A stretch of DNA of 9,435 nt from assembly GCA_017995595.1 (NCBI GenBank), contig JAGOIO010000037.1, positions 1 to 9,435 of the forward strand, given 5' to 3'. The notes beneath the pieces are model-generated. The model was not told the origin of the DNA, ran no database searches, and saw only the letters and a list, made by a program, of their open reading frames with translations. Source of the stretch: a bacterium. Lineage in GTDB: Bacteria; Cyanobacteriota; Vampirovibrionia; Gastranaerophilales; Gastranaerophilaceae. This document shows, piece by piece, positions 1 through 6,722 of this stretch; the stretch's first letter is position 1; each line of letters opens with the position of its first letter. Position numbers and translations under genes: made by a program.

Positions 1-857
1 TTATCTGTTGTTGTATTTGTTGTTGACTGAGTATCTGATGTAGTATTTGTTTGTTGTTGAACAGGTACTTGTTGGTATTGATATCCTGCTTGTGGTTGTT
101 GATAGTATCCTGTCATCATTGATTGGTATGGATTTGATAAACCAAACAATCCTCTAAAATGATTTTCTACTGCAAATGCTAAATTTACGGCTGCTCCTGC
201 ATCTGCGGCTGGAGGACAAAATATTCCACCAGGGTGAATTGAATTCCATGCTGCATCTGATGCTGCACTTGTAAATTGGGCTTCTGAACCATTAGGATAG
301 CAACGTGCCGGATTTAATAATTGATTCATTGCTGATACATCTGAATTCGTCATTCCTTGTTGAGGATATCCATAAACAAACGGATTTACAGGGTATTGAG
401 CCTGTGGAGCTTGTGGAACCTGCGGATAGAATGGTTGTTGTGCATATTGATAAATCTGTTGAGGTGATGGAACACCATATTGCATTTGTGGTTGTTGCAT
501 TTGCATTTGATTCATTCTTTTTTCTGTTGAGATATCATATAATGAACCTAATGAAAAATCTTTTTGTGTGCCAAATTTTACTTTGCTGCCTTCTTTTGCA
601 TAATCAGCTCTTATTTCTTTAGCACCTGTAGCATTTCTGTCTTGATAATTTGAGAACAAATTGTTTTGAAGTTCTTGCTTTGTAAATTTACTTGTATCGC
701 CAAAAGCACTTACTACATCATCTCTTGTTAAGCCATCGCCGTTTGCATCGGTTACGGTAATTGAAGAAACAATTTCGCCTTTATTGTTTGCTTTTTTTAG
801 CGTATAAGAATCACCTTTTACAATTAAAAATGTTCTGTCTGAAACTTCTTTTGTCAT
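1..857 (-). CDS. Q/P/Y-rich protein with an EF-hand-like loop, 3' end cut by the window
   Basis: Read on the minus strand, an ATG at 857 opens an uninterrupted frame of 285 codons that is still open at base 1, so the C-terminus is missing. An AGGA box sits 8 nt before the ATG; a nearer ATG (863) is out of frame and stops after two codons. Seen in the protein: residues 1-105 are polar and mixed, with one calcium-loop-like motif DANGDGLTRDDV at 37-48. Its positions 1, 3, 5 and 6 fit an EF-hand or dockerin loop, but position 12 is Val instead of Asp/Glu. Residues 116-168 are rich in Gln, Pro, Tyr and Met. A less biased block at 171-245 has two cysteines (186, 214). A second Q/Y then T/N-rich tail starts near 250. 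No signal peptide or membrane segment is visible. I do not recognise a family. The composition resembles the N-terminus of the protein at 4220-4903, which supports a lineage-specific class of low-complexity proteins. Function unknown. Confidence 0.8.
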   Translation of the reverse strand, partial: MTKEVSDRTFLIVKGDSYTLKKANNKGEIVSSITVTDANGDGLTRDDVVSAFGDTSKFTKQELQNNLFSNYQDRNATGAKEIRADYAKEGSKVKFGTQKDFSLGSLYDISTEKRMNQMQMQQPQMQYGVPSPQQIYQYAQQPFYPQVPQAPQAQYPVNPFVYGYPQQGMTNSDVSAMNQLLNPARCYPNGSEAQFTSAASDAAWNSIHPGGIFCPPAADAGAAVNLAFAVENHFRGLFGLSNPYQSMMTGYYQQPQAGYQYQQVPVQQQTNTTSDTQSTTNTTTD

Positions 858-918
858 TTCATGTATCCTCATTTTATACTCGTATTTATATAAAAACATT
901 TTGTAGTTAAAAATTGCA

Positions 919-938
919 TAAAAAGTATATACTTTTTA
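919..938. promoter_or_regulatory. 20-bp perfect palindrome, operator-like
   Basis: TAAAAAGTATATACTTTTTA is perfectly self-complementary. It lies in the divergent intergenic region (858-1025), just upstream of a weak promoter-like pair for the minus-strand gene (TATAAA at 890-885, TTTTTA at 913-908). The position and symmetry suit a dimeric DNA-binding protein. The AT-rich sequence could also simply extrude or bend. Binding is inferred. Confidence 0.45.
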
Positions 939-982
939 CATAAAAGGCTAAAATCCAGTCATATCAACAAATTTATATTAAG

Positions 983-996
983 TTTTGTTAACAAAA
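983..996. promoter_or_regulatory. 14-bp perfect palindrome over the -35 box
   Basis: TTTTGTTAACAAAA is perfectly self-complementary. It contains most of the -35 hexamer (TTAACA, 988-993) of the promoter predicted for the beta-barrel gene. A protein bound here would compete with sigma factor, so a repressor operator is a reasonable inference. The short AT-rich arms leave chance possible. Confidence 0.4.
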
Positions 997-1016
997 GAAG
1001 CTTGTTTTTGTATTAA
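988..1016 (+). promoter_or_regulatory. Sigma-70-type promoter of the barrel gene
   Basis: -35 TTAACA (988-993, 5 of 6 consensus bases), a 17-bp spacer, and -10 TATTAA (1011-1016, 4 of 6). The predicted transcription start is near 1023, only about 3 nt before the GTG start codon. The mRNA would then be essentially leaderless, which agrees with the lack of a Shine-Dalgarno sequence. Confidence 0.5.
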
Positions 1017-1025
1017 GATATATAT

Positions 1026-1748
1026 GTGAAACGTTTTCTACATTTTATAGAGATAATCAGCTTATTTATATTTGTTGTTTTGCTCCTCAATTTGAACATT
1101 GAGGCAAAAGCTCAACAAACAGTTTTTAGCGTACCTAGTGCAGATGTAACACCAAAAGGCAGAGTTTTTTTAGAACAAGAAAGCTCTTTTAGAGGTTGGG
1201 GGGAAGATGCGTTTTTCACCTCAACTTCAATAGGCTCTTACGGTATTGGACATAATACGGATTTAGATATTGCATTATTCAATGTTGGAGCTCCAGCAAC
1301 ACACAATATAGCACTTGCAACAGGTTTTAAAACTTCAATTCCTATTGCAAAAGAAAGATTAAAGAATTCAGAATTAAAAATAACCGTAGGTGATGAAGTT
1401 CTAACATCTTTACAGGGAAATGGGGTTGGAAATTGGACTTACGTACACTTTAGCGGAAGATTACCCAAACTAAGAACAAGATTAACAGCAGGAGTAAGTT
1501 ATGGCTCGAAACAAGTTTTTGGAACAAATAATGTTGCTTTTATCGGAGCTATAGAACACCCGATAACAAAGAAACTAACACTTATAACCGATTGGTATTC
1601 GGGAAGAGAACATTGGGCAGGATATTTAATGACAGGTTTTAGTTACAGATTTCCAAAAGATAAAACGCTTTATGCTGGTTACCAAATTCCAAATACACCA
1701 AACAACGGGGTTTCAGGATTTGTCATTGAATTTTCTAAAATGTATTAA
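1026..1748 (+). CDS. Outer-membrane beta-barrel protein with Sec signal peptide
   Basis: 240 residues from a GTG start. An in-frame stop at 1014-1016 and no upstream in-frame ATG force a start at or after the GTG. Residues 1-29 form a classic signal peptide: K2-R3, a hydrophobic core at about 8-23, and an A-K-A cleavage site after residue 29. The mature part has no further hydrophobic helix. It is built of short alternating stretches separated by polar turns, for example around the SYGIG, FSGRLPK, GVSYGS and FSYRFPK segments, and it ends in an amphipathic strand with a terminal Tyr. Ending on an aromatic residue is the usual recognition signal for barrel-assembly machinery. About 210 mature residues would suit a small barrel of 8-10 strands. 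It is therefore inferred to sit in the outer membrane; pore, adhesin or structural role cannot be told apart. It diverges from the low-complexity gene at 1-857 and is followed by an intergenic inverted repeat. Confidence 0.75.
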   Translation: MKRFLHFIEIISLFIFVVLLLNLNIEAKAQQTVFSVPSADVTPKGRVFLEQESSFRGWGEDAFFTSTSIGSYGIGHNTDLDIALFNVGAPATHNIALATGFKTSIPIAKERLKNSELKITVGDEVLTSLQGNGVGNWTYVHFSGRLPKLRTRLTAGVSYGSKQVFGTNNVAFIGAIEHPITKKLTLITDWYSGREHWAGYLMTGFSYRFPKDKTLYAGYQIPNTPNNGVSGFVIEFSKMY

Positions 1749-1777
1749 TTTAATATTATAAGAATTGTAAAGACATG

Positions 1778-1818
1778 GTATCAAAACTGTTCAAAAATAT
1801 TTTTTCATGTTTTGATAC
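1778..1818. repeat. 10-bp inverted repeat upstream of the glucanotransferase gene
   Basis: GTATCAAAAC (1778-1787) and GTTTTGATAC (1809-1818) are exact reverse complements separated by 21 AT-rich bases. The right arm covers the putative -35 box of the next gene. It could be an operator with two half-sites two helical turns apart, or a weak stem-loop ending the barrel transcript. It has no T-run after it, so a terminator is less likely. Confidence 0.4.
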
Positions 1819-1839
1819 AAATGTTAGTGTTTATATGTT
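1812..1839 (+). promoter_or_regulatory. Possible promoter of the glucanotransferase gene
   Basis: TTGATA (1812-1817, 4 of 6 -35 consensus), a 16-bp spacer, and TATGTT (1834-1839, 4 of 6 -10 consensus). The predicted start near 1846 gives a short leader with a GGGG-containing ribosome site before the ATG at 1873. Only moderate matches in an AT-rich region. Confidence 0.35.
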
Positions 1840-1872
1840 ATTGTGTAGTAGTCGAAGCTTGGGGTGTAAAGA

Positions 1873-4119
1873 ATGAAAGTTTTAGGAATCGGTGCAAGAA
1901 ATGTATCCTTTGGAAGAAAGCCTACAAAAGAAGAATCTGTTCAAATGCGTAAGGATATTAATGAAGCTAAACAGTTTTTAGGCGTAGAAGACCAAGCCTT
2001 AATTTTACATGGTTCTTGTTTTCCTGTAAAAGACAATGATTTGTACATTGGTTCACCTTTTAATGAAAAAGCTAAAGAAGTTAACGGATTTTTAAAAGAT
2101 TTTGGATTTGATTCTATTCAACTCGGACCATCTGGTGCTTTAACCGAACGTGGCAATTCTCCTTATGATAGCTCTACTACTTCAGAAAATTACTTATTCA
2201 GCGATATGGATAAGCTAACTGGAGAATCTTACGGAAAAATTTTATCAAAAGATGATATAAAATCTGTAACTGATGAAAATTATATTAACACCTCTAATAA
2301 AACAGATTTTGATAAAGCAAAAGAAGTTTATAATAAATTATTTGACAAAGCCTATACAAATTTAAAAACAATAACAACACCCGAAACTGAATCTCTAAAA
2401 AAAGAATTTTCAGAATATAAACAAAAAAATGATGAGACATTAACTTCAGATGCCATTTACAAGATTTTTGAAAAGAAATTCAATAATTCTGACTGTACAG
2501 AATGGCCAGAAGATTATCAAAATCTAAACCTTTATAAAAATGATGAAAAATCTGCAGGGCATAAAAAAGCATGCGAGATGTTTGAAAAAATTTCAAAAGA
2601 TAATGCAGAAGAAATTGATACATACAAATTTAAACAATTTATTATAAACAGACAAGAACAAGAATTTTTAAAGAGTACACCTGATAAGCTTAAATATATT
2701 GCAGATAACACTATAGGAACGTCTTTCCAAACATACTTTGCACACCCTGAAGCATTTTTAAAAGACTTTAGAGTTGGCTGTCCACAAGGTGGAGCTGGCT
2801 CACCTGTTTACGGTACAGAACGTGGAGCTAACCAATTTTGGAATATTCCTGTACTAGACCCTAAAAAGCTTTTCAAAAAAGATGGTTCTTTAGATATTGC
2901 AGGAAAGATTTTAAACGATAAGTTAGATAAGCTTCTTACTACTTATCAAAATGTAAGAATAGACCATGCTTTAGGTCTTGTAGATGCATGGATTTACAGA
3001 AAAGATACAGTAGAAATCAAAAAAGATGCAAGCGGAAACATTTATTACTCAGGAGCTAAAGGTGCAAATATAAGCAAAATGGGTAAAGATAATGCTTTTA
3101 ATATTTGCGGTTGTAATGAACAACAAGAACAGCTTAGAAAAATAAACAACGAAGTTAAAGAATTACCACTTGTTGACCCTGATGGAAATTATCCAAAGAT
3201 TTTGGAAAAAATTATAATGCCTTTGGCTGAAAAACATGGCATTGATCCTAAAAAGTTTGTATTTGAAGACTTAGGTTCAATGACAGATACCTTTGCTGAC
3301 GTATTTTATAAAAAGCTTAATATGCCGGGAATAACAAACATTTCTTGGCAAAGAGGTCAAGGGACTAATTCTGAAAATTACAAACTTATTACAAGTCATG
3401 ATGATGATATTTTCAGACATATTGCAACAAATCAATATTATGAAAATAATAAGTCAAATGCAATGAATCCTGACTACTTAATCGGTTGGTTATATCCGGA
3501 TAAGAGTCCGTCAGAACAAGCACAATTTAAAGAACAGTTGTCTTGGGATACAAATCTGAGAGTTAAAACTAAATTCCAAGAACTTGGCAGATGTGCAAAG
3601 AAAATGCAAATTACATTCAGCCATTTCTTCGGAACTACAAACCGTTACAATGTTTCAGGTTCTTTTGCTGAAAATAACTGGAAAGCAAGATTAACTCATG
3701 ACTATCAAGATAAATTTTATAGCTCAATGGAAAAACAAGATTGGCAAGCTATGCCGATTAATATTCCTGAAATGTATGAAAGAGCAGTTATTTCAAAGGG
3801 TTATACAGATGAAGCACTTGCAAACCAAAGAGATTCTGCTATTGAAAAAGCAAAAACTATTGCAAGTAAATTAAATCATTGGAAAGAAGTTTTATACGAA
3901 AAAACTGCAGATATAGCAACAAGCCTAACTGATACAACTGTTGCCAAAACTCAAATTTCAGAAAACGCTCAAGAAGTTATTGAAACAGTAGCTAAGCCTA
4001 AAAGTAAACTTGGCAAAATTATAGCTCTTGCAGCCATAGGTTTAGTCGTACCGCCTACATTAATTCTTTCTACCAAGAAAGCTAAAGAATCAAAAGCTAC
4101 AGAAAAAGATGTAGCTTAG
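1873..4119 (+). CDS. malQ: Divergent GH77 4-alpha-glucanotransferase (amylomaltase) with C-terminal membrane anchor
   Basis: 748 residues. It is expected to transfer alpha-1,4-glucan segments between glucan chains (maltooligosaccharide or glycogen metabolism). GH77 landmarks appear in order: a PLG-SPY-like segment (IQLGPSG then S96-P97-Y98), a helical insert at about 110-270 matching the family's subdomain, a QFWNIPVL segment in place of the usual QLWGNPLY, the nucleophile motif VRIDHALG (R362, D364), the acid/base motif FEDLG (E465), the stabiliser SHDDD (H509, D510), and RYNVSGSFAENNW (591-603), which matches the family's late RxNVPGT...NW motif. All three catalytic carboxylates are present, so activity is likely. 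Odd features: D364 to E465 is about 100 residues, much longer than in typical amylomaltases, and residues 716-732 form a hydrophobic helix followed by a 16-residue Lys-rich tail, like a tail anchor. The N-terminus has a NVSFGRK segment and no signal peptide, so the catalytic domain is probably cytoplasmic. No glycogen-pathway neighbours are present. The symbol is by family, not by proven orthology. Confidence 0.85.
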   Translation: MKVLGIGARNVSFGRKPTKEESVQMRKDINEAKQFLGVEDQALILHGSCFPVKDNDLYIGSPFNEKAKEVNGFLKDFGFDSIQLGPSGALTERGNSPYDSSTTSENYLFSDMDKLTGESYGKILSKDDIKSVTDENYINTSNKTDFDKAKEVYNKLFDKAYTNLKTITTPETESLKKEFSEYKQKNDETLTSDAIYKIFEKKFNNSDCTEWPEDYQNLNLYKNDEKSAGHKKACEMFEKISKDNAEEIDTYKFKQFIINRQEQEFLKSTPDKLKYIADNTIGTSFQTYFAHPEAFLKDFRVGCPQGGAGSPVYGTERGANQFWNIPVLDPKKLFKKDGSLDIAGKILNDKLDKLLTTYQNVRIDHALGLVDAWIYRKDTVEIKKDASGNIYYSGAKGANISKMGKDNAFNICGCNEQQEQLRKINNEVKELPLVDPDGNYPKILEKIIMPLAEKHGIDPKKFVFEDLGSMTDTFADVFYKKLNMPGITNISWQRGQGTNSENYKLITSHDDDIFRHIATNQYYENNKSNAMNPDYLIGWLYPDKSPSEQAQFKEQLSWDTNLRVKTKFQELGRCAKKMQITFSHFFGTTNRYNVSGSFAENNWKARLTHDYQDKFYSSMEKQDWQAMPINIPEMYERAVISKGYTDEALANQRDSAIEKAKTIASKLNHWKEVLYEKTADIATSLTDTTVAKTQISENAQEVIETVAKPKSKLGKIIALAAIGLVVPPTLILSTKKAKESKATEKDVA

Positions 4120-4167
4120 TATAAAAAAGCTGTTTACATTACGTAATAAATCTTTAGAATAAGCAAT

Positions 4168-4196
4168 TTCTACGAGTTATAAGTTTTTATTATAAT
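4168..4196 (+). promoter_or_regulatory. Promoter of the HEAT-like/small membrane protein operon
   Basis: A perfect -10 box TATAAT (4191-4196) lies 17 bp after a poor -35 (TTCTAC, 4168-4173). The predicted start near 4203 gives a leader of about 17 nt that includes GGGAAAGG. The region also holds AGCTGTTTACA (4128-4138), AGCAATTT (4162-4169) and CTACGAG (4170-4176), all of which recur before the gene at 6069, and a 10-bp palindrome ATTACGTAAT at 4138-4147. Confidence 0.5.
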
Positions 4197-4219
4197 ATGT
4201 GGGAAAGGTTTAGTAAATT

Positions 4220-4903
4220 ATGGTAGCACCTCTAAATTCGCAACAAACGCAACAGACGTTGCAAGTGCCAAATTATTCCGGTGTAAATATACAGATTTTC
4301 AATCCATCTGTAAATGCTCCGGGGTCAAATGCCAGCACAAATACAAGTACAACTACGAATACGACAAATCCATTTCCGTTTCAGTCGTATCCGCAACAGT
4401 ACTATACGCAAGCACCTCAGACGGCACAATCACCTGTGGCTCAGCCTGCACCTGTTGCCCCAGCACCGGTTGAAGAAAAGAAAAAAACAGAAAAAAGAGA
4501 TATAGTACAATTAACAGACGACTATATTAAAAATCTTGAAATATATTTAAGCAGTCAAAACGCTGATGTTAGAACTCAAGGCGGTCAACAAGTTATCGAT
4601 AGATTAAAAGAAGATGACTCAAGAAAAAATGATCCGGCATTGAATGCACTTGTAAACAAAATGCTACAAGATCCATCACAAAAAGTAAGACTGATAGGAT
4701 TATCAGCAGTTGATTCAGGAATTGCATCAGGTAACAGTGAAACTGTTGCGATACTAAATTCAATGCAACAAAAGAGTTCAGGTTTTGGTGAAGATTCACT
4801 ATCTGCAGCAAATGCCTTACTGAAAATGTCAGCATCAAGGAATACAATACAAAAAGAATTTGAAGTAAAAGACAAACCCAAAAATGATAAAAAAGCAAAG
4901 TAA
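4220..4903 (+). CDS. Low-complexity protein with C-terminal HEAT/ARM-like helical domain
   Basis: 227 residues. Residues 1-84 are low complexity: Gln/Thr-rich at 7-15, Asn/Ser/Thr-rich at 36-50, then Pro/Gln/Tyr/Ala-rich to about 84. A basic-acidic linker (85-93, EEKKKTEKR) leads to a helical domain at about 96-205. That domain shows paired amphipathic helices with the DP-x-V-R style turns of HEAT repeats (NADVRTQG at 114-121, DPSQKVRLIGLSAV at 151-164), so two or three HEAT-like units are likely. HEAT units normally mediate protein-protein contacts. The C-terminus is Lys-rich. There is no signal peptide or membrane helix, so a cytoplasmic scaffold is the simplest inference. A GGGAAAGG ribosome site precedes the ATG at a rather long distance (about 11 nt). 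It lies 10 nt upstream of the next gene, so the two are probably co-transcribed. Exact role unknown. Confidence 0.8.
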   Translation: MVAPLNSQQTQQTLQVPNYSGVNIQIFNPSVNAPGSNASTNTSTTTNTTNPFPFQSYPQQYYTQAPQTAQSPVAQPAPVAPAPVEEKKKTEKRDIVQLTDDYIKNLEIYLSSQNADVRTQGGQQVIDRLKEDDSRKNDPALNALVNKMLQDPSQKVRLIGLSAVDSGIASGNSETVAILNSMQQKSSGFGEDSLSAANALLKMSASRNTIQKEFEVKDKPKNDKKAK

Positions 4904-4913
4904 GGTCGTATAA

Positions 4914-5342
4914 ATGAATATTGGAAATGTACTAGCAAAAACAGCAGGCGTTGCAACACTCGGAATAATTGCATACGATGCTCATCATAATGGGAAACAC
5001 CAATCTATGGTTACTCAAGAGTCCTATAAGGCAAGTAGTCTGACCGATTCTTACTTGAACACTATGGAACAGGAATCACCTAGTATTGTCGTTTCAAAAT
5101 ACAAAAAAGGGTTGTTTAACGTAAACTCTGATGAAAATGTTACAGGATTTTTTACAGGAATAGCAGGATACACAAAAGGCTTTGTAAAAATGTTAGCCAA
5201 AGATGTTGTACCTTTATGTCTTGCTCTAGGAACATTTGCAAAACCTGGAGTTATTTCAAAAGGCTCAGCTTTCGGGCTATTAGGCTACGGAATCATTTGC
5301 GGAATACAAAATTCAGGTCTTACAAACCCTAAAAGATTATAA
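4914..5342 (+). CDS. Small hydrophobic protein of unknown function
   Basis: 142 residues. The start is set by AAGG about 9 nt upstream of the ATG, and the 10-nt gap from the HEAT-like gene indicates one operon. Visible features: a Gly/Ala-rich hydrophobic N-terminal stretch at about 8-21, a polar middle (22-75), and two further hydrophobic stretches at about 96-109 and 118-132, the latter Gly-rich (GLLGYGIICG). This pattern suits a small membrane or membrane-associated protein with a hairpin near the C-terminus. The N-terminal stretch has no obvious signal-peptidase site. No catalytic motif is seen and I do not recognise a family. Transcription probably ends at the hairpin 47 bp downstream. 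Confidence 0.7.
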   Translation: MNIGNVLAKTAGVATLGIIAYDAHHNGKHQSMVTQESYKASSLTDSYLNTMEQESPSIVVSKYKKGLFNVNSDENVTGFFTGIAGYTKGFVKMLAKDVVPLCLALGTFAKPGVISKGSAFGLLGYGIICGIQNSGLTNPKRL

Positions 5343-5388
5343 ATTATATAAGTAATTATATTTTTATCTTTTTAATAATATATTTTTA

Positions 5389-5421
5389 AAAGAGGTTCTT
5401 GAATATATCAAGAACCTCTTT
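5389..5421. terminator. Bidirectional hairpin terminator
   Basis: A 14-bp perfect stem (AAAGAGGTTCTTGA at 5389-5402, its complement at 5408-5421) encloses a 5-nt loop. It lies between two convergent genes ending at 5342 and 5454. On the minus strand the stem is followed by an A/T-rich tract with T-runs; on the plus strand the T-tract is shorter. It most likely ends both transcripts. Confidence 0.85.
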
Positions 5422-5453
5422 ACTATTTATATGGGGTAAGTAATTTATAAGCC

Positions 5454-5846
5454 TTATATTTCGGCATTTAACTGATTCAAAACAACCTGTTGTTTTGCAC
5501 CATCAGACATATTTGGCAACTCTTTTGTAACTGCAGCCAAGCCTTCAGCATATTTGCCTTCAAATCCTTTTACAAAGCCTTCAATTCTTGCCTTGCTAGC
5601 ATCATCAACATACTTTGACGGGTCAATAGAATTAACCCCCTTTGCTGCACCTGCACCCATCAAGGCTGCTGCTGAATTTGCCATATAATCAAAAACTTTA
5701 TCAGGATTTACACTTGCCTGTTGTCCTGCTTGTTGCTTTGGTTGTTCTGCCTTTTCTTCATCTTTTACTGATGGTTTATTATTGTTAAAAATGTAATTTG
5801 CACCTATCCCGGAAGTATTTACATTGATTGGATTAATACTTGTCAT
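5454..5846 (-). CDS. Small soluble hypothetical protein, Q/K-rich linker plus helical domain
   Basis: 130 residues, with a strong ribosome site (AGGAG 8 nt before the ATG). Residues 1-24 are Asn/Ile/Ser-rich and hydrophobic only in patches. Residues 25-46 form a charged, Gln-rich, probably disordered linker. Residues 47-130 look like an all-helical domain with an Ala/Gly-rich helix (AANSAAALMGAGAAKG region at about 56-70) followed by amphipathic helices ending at KQQVVLNQLNAEI. The Ala/Gly helix is short for a membrane span. I do not recognise the family and see no catalytic motif. It converges with the operon at 4220-5342, shares its terminator, and diverges from the membrane-protein pair at 6069-7465. 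Likely a lineage-specific protein; cellular location unclear. Confidence 0.7.
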   Translation of the reverse strand: MTSINPINVNTSGIGANYIFNNNKPSVKDEEKAEQPKQQAGQQASVNPDKVFDYMANSAAALMGAGAAKGVNSIDPSKYVDDASKARIEGFVKGFEGKYAEGLAAVTKELPNMSDGAKQQVVLNQLNAEI

Positions 5847-5925
5847 AATCTTTTCTCCTATTTGTTATCCCACTCTCTTTATATCGGTATATATTTAATA
5901 ATCTTTAGCCTTTTGTCCAAATTCG

Positions 5926-5955
5926 TTTACAAAAATTTACAATAGCTGTTTACAA
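5926..5955. repeat. Three direct copies of TTTACAA in a divergent intergenic region
   Basis: TTTACAA occurs at 5926-5932, 5936-5942 and 5949-5955; the first two are one helical turn apart. The 222-bp gap (5847-6068) separates divergent genes and so must hold promoters for both, but I could not identify a convincing -35/-10 pair for either. It also holds a 12-bp palindrome TTTTTGCAAAAA at 5963-5974. A regulatory role is inferred only from location and spacing. Confidence 0.3.
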
Positions 5956-6068
5956 TTAGAAATTTTTGCAAAAAATGAATAGACTTAATTAGTTAAGAAA
6001 AATTAAAAAAACTCGTAGTTTTAGCAATTTTTAGGCTTCACATGTTTTATAGCTTCAGGTGGAAATGT

Positions 6069-6722
6069 ATGGTGATAACAATACCAAAAAGTAAATCTGT
6101 TTTGACAAATACTACAAGGAGTCAAAGTTATGGGCAAAAAAAATCTTGCCCATCATTTGGTGTTTCTTTAAATGTAACAAATAAAACAGTCCTAAATAAA
6201 ATTATGAAAATGTCAGATAGTTTCACCTCAGCTCACCAACGTCTTTTTATGGGTGTAACTGCTTTAGTAACCCAACCGATTATTGACTACAAAAATAAAG
6301 ATGTTGATGGAACAACACGAAAATTTGCGTGTGCAAGAACTATAGCTAAAATTTGTGCAGGTTCATTAACAGGTATAAGCATTCGTTGGCTTTGCATTAA
6401 GGCTGCAGACGGATTCTGTAAAACAATAGATACTGAAAAAGAGCTTGCTAAGAAAGCATTAGAAAAGAACAAAACTTATATTCCTAAAACGACGTTTACT
6501 AACAGAGAAACATTATTATTACCAAAATTAAGCAGAAAAATAACGCTAAAAGAAGTTAAAAAATATAAAAATGCACTGGGAACAACAGCTGCAACATTTA
6601 TCATGATAGGAACTAACTTCTTAATAGATGCACCATTAACTACGTTCTTTACAAATAAACTTGCAAAAATAATTCCAACACCAAAAGATAATAAAACATC
6701 TGCAACAAAAGGAGGTAACTAA
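6069..6722 (+). CDS. Putative membrane-associated protein, first gene of a coupled pair
   Basis: 217 residues from the ATG at 6069. This start is preferred over the in-frame ATG at 6042 because AGGTGG (6057-6062) lies 6 nt before it, whereas 6042 has no ribosome site. Residues 1-26 are Ser/Thr/Lys-rich, followed by a CPSFG segment (27-31). A helical region with hydrophobic faces at about 58-72 (LFMGVTALVTQPIID) and 92-112 carries several cysteines (88, 96, 109, 117). A charged stretch lies at about 118-170, then a clear hydrophobic segment at about 170-192 (TTAATFIMIGTNFLIDAPL), followed by a Lys-rich tail. The pattern suggests one or more membrane contacts. No enzymatic motif is seen and I do not recognise a family. 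The stop codon overlaps the start of the next gene, so the two products are probably made in step and may interact. Confidence 0.7.
   Translation: MVITIPKSKSVLTNTTRSQSYGQKKSCPSFGVSLNVTNKTVLNKIMKMSDSFTSAHQRLFMGVTALVTQPIIDYKNKDVDGTTRKFACARTIAKICAGSLTGISIRWLCIKAADGFCKTIDTEKELAKKALEKNKTYIPKTTFTNRETLLLPKLSRKITLKEVKKYKNALGTTAATFIMIGTNFLIDAPLTTFFTNKLAKIIPTPKDNKTSATKGGN
6710..6716 (+). promoter_or_regulatory. Strong Shine-Dalgarno inside the end of the upstream gene
   Basis: AGGAGGT lies 5 nt before the ATG at 6722 and within the last codons of the preceding gene. Together with the TAATG stop/start overlap (one shared base) it indicates translational coupling and fixes the downstream start. Confidence 0.85.

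Noticed and set aside
305..622. Plus-strand open frame of 105 codons
   Set aside because: It lies antisense to the long minus-strand gene at 1-857, has no ribosome site, and its composition mirrors the repeated Q codons of that gene.
4111..4132. Possible terminator after the glucanotransferase gene
   Set aside because: Only a 5-bp AGCTT/AAGCT stem and no T-run follow the stop; too weak to call.
4585..4974. Two minus-strand open frames of about 100-130 codons
   Set aside because: Both are antisense to the HEAT-like gene, which has a ribosome site, operon context and domain-like sequence; the antisense proteins are Leu/Phe/Ser-rich artefacts.
6042..6068. Upstream in-frame ATG for the first coupled membrane-protein gene
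   Set aside because: No ribosome site before it; AGGTGG is placed correctly for the ATG at 6069.
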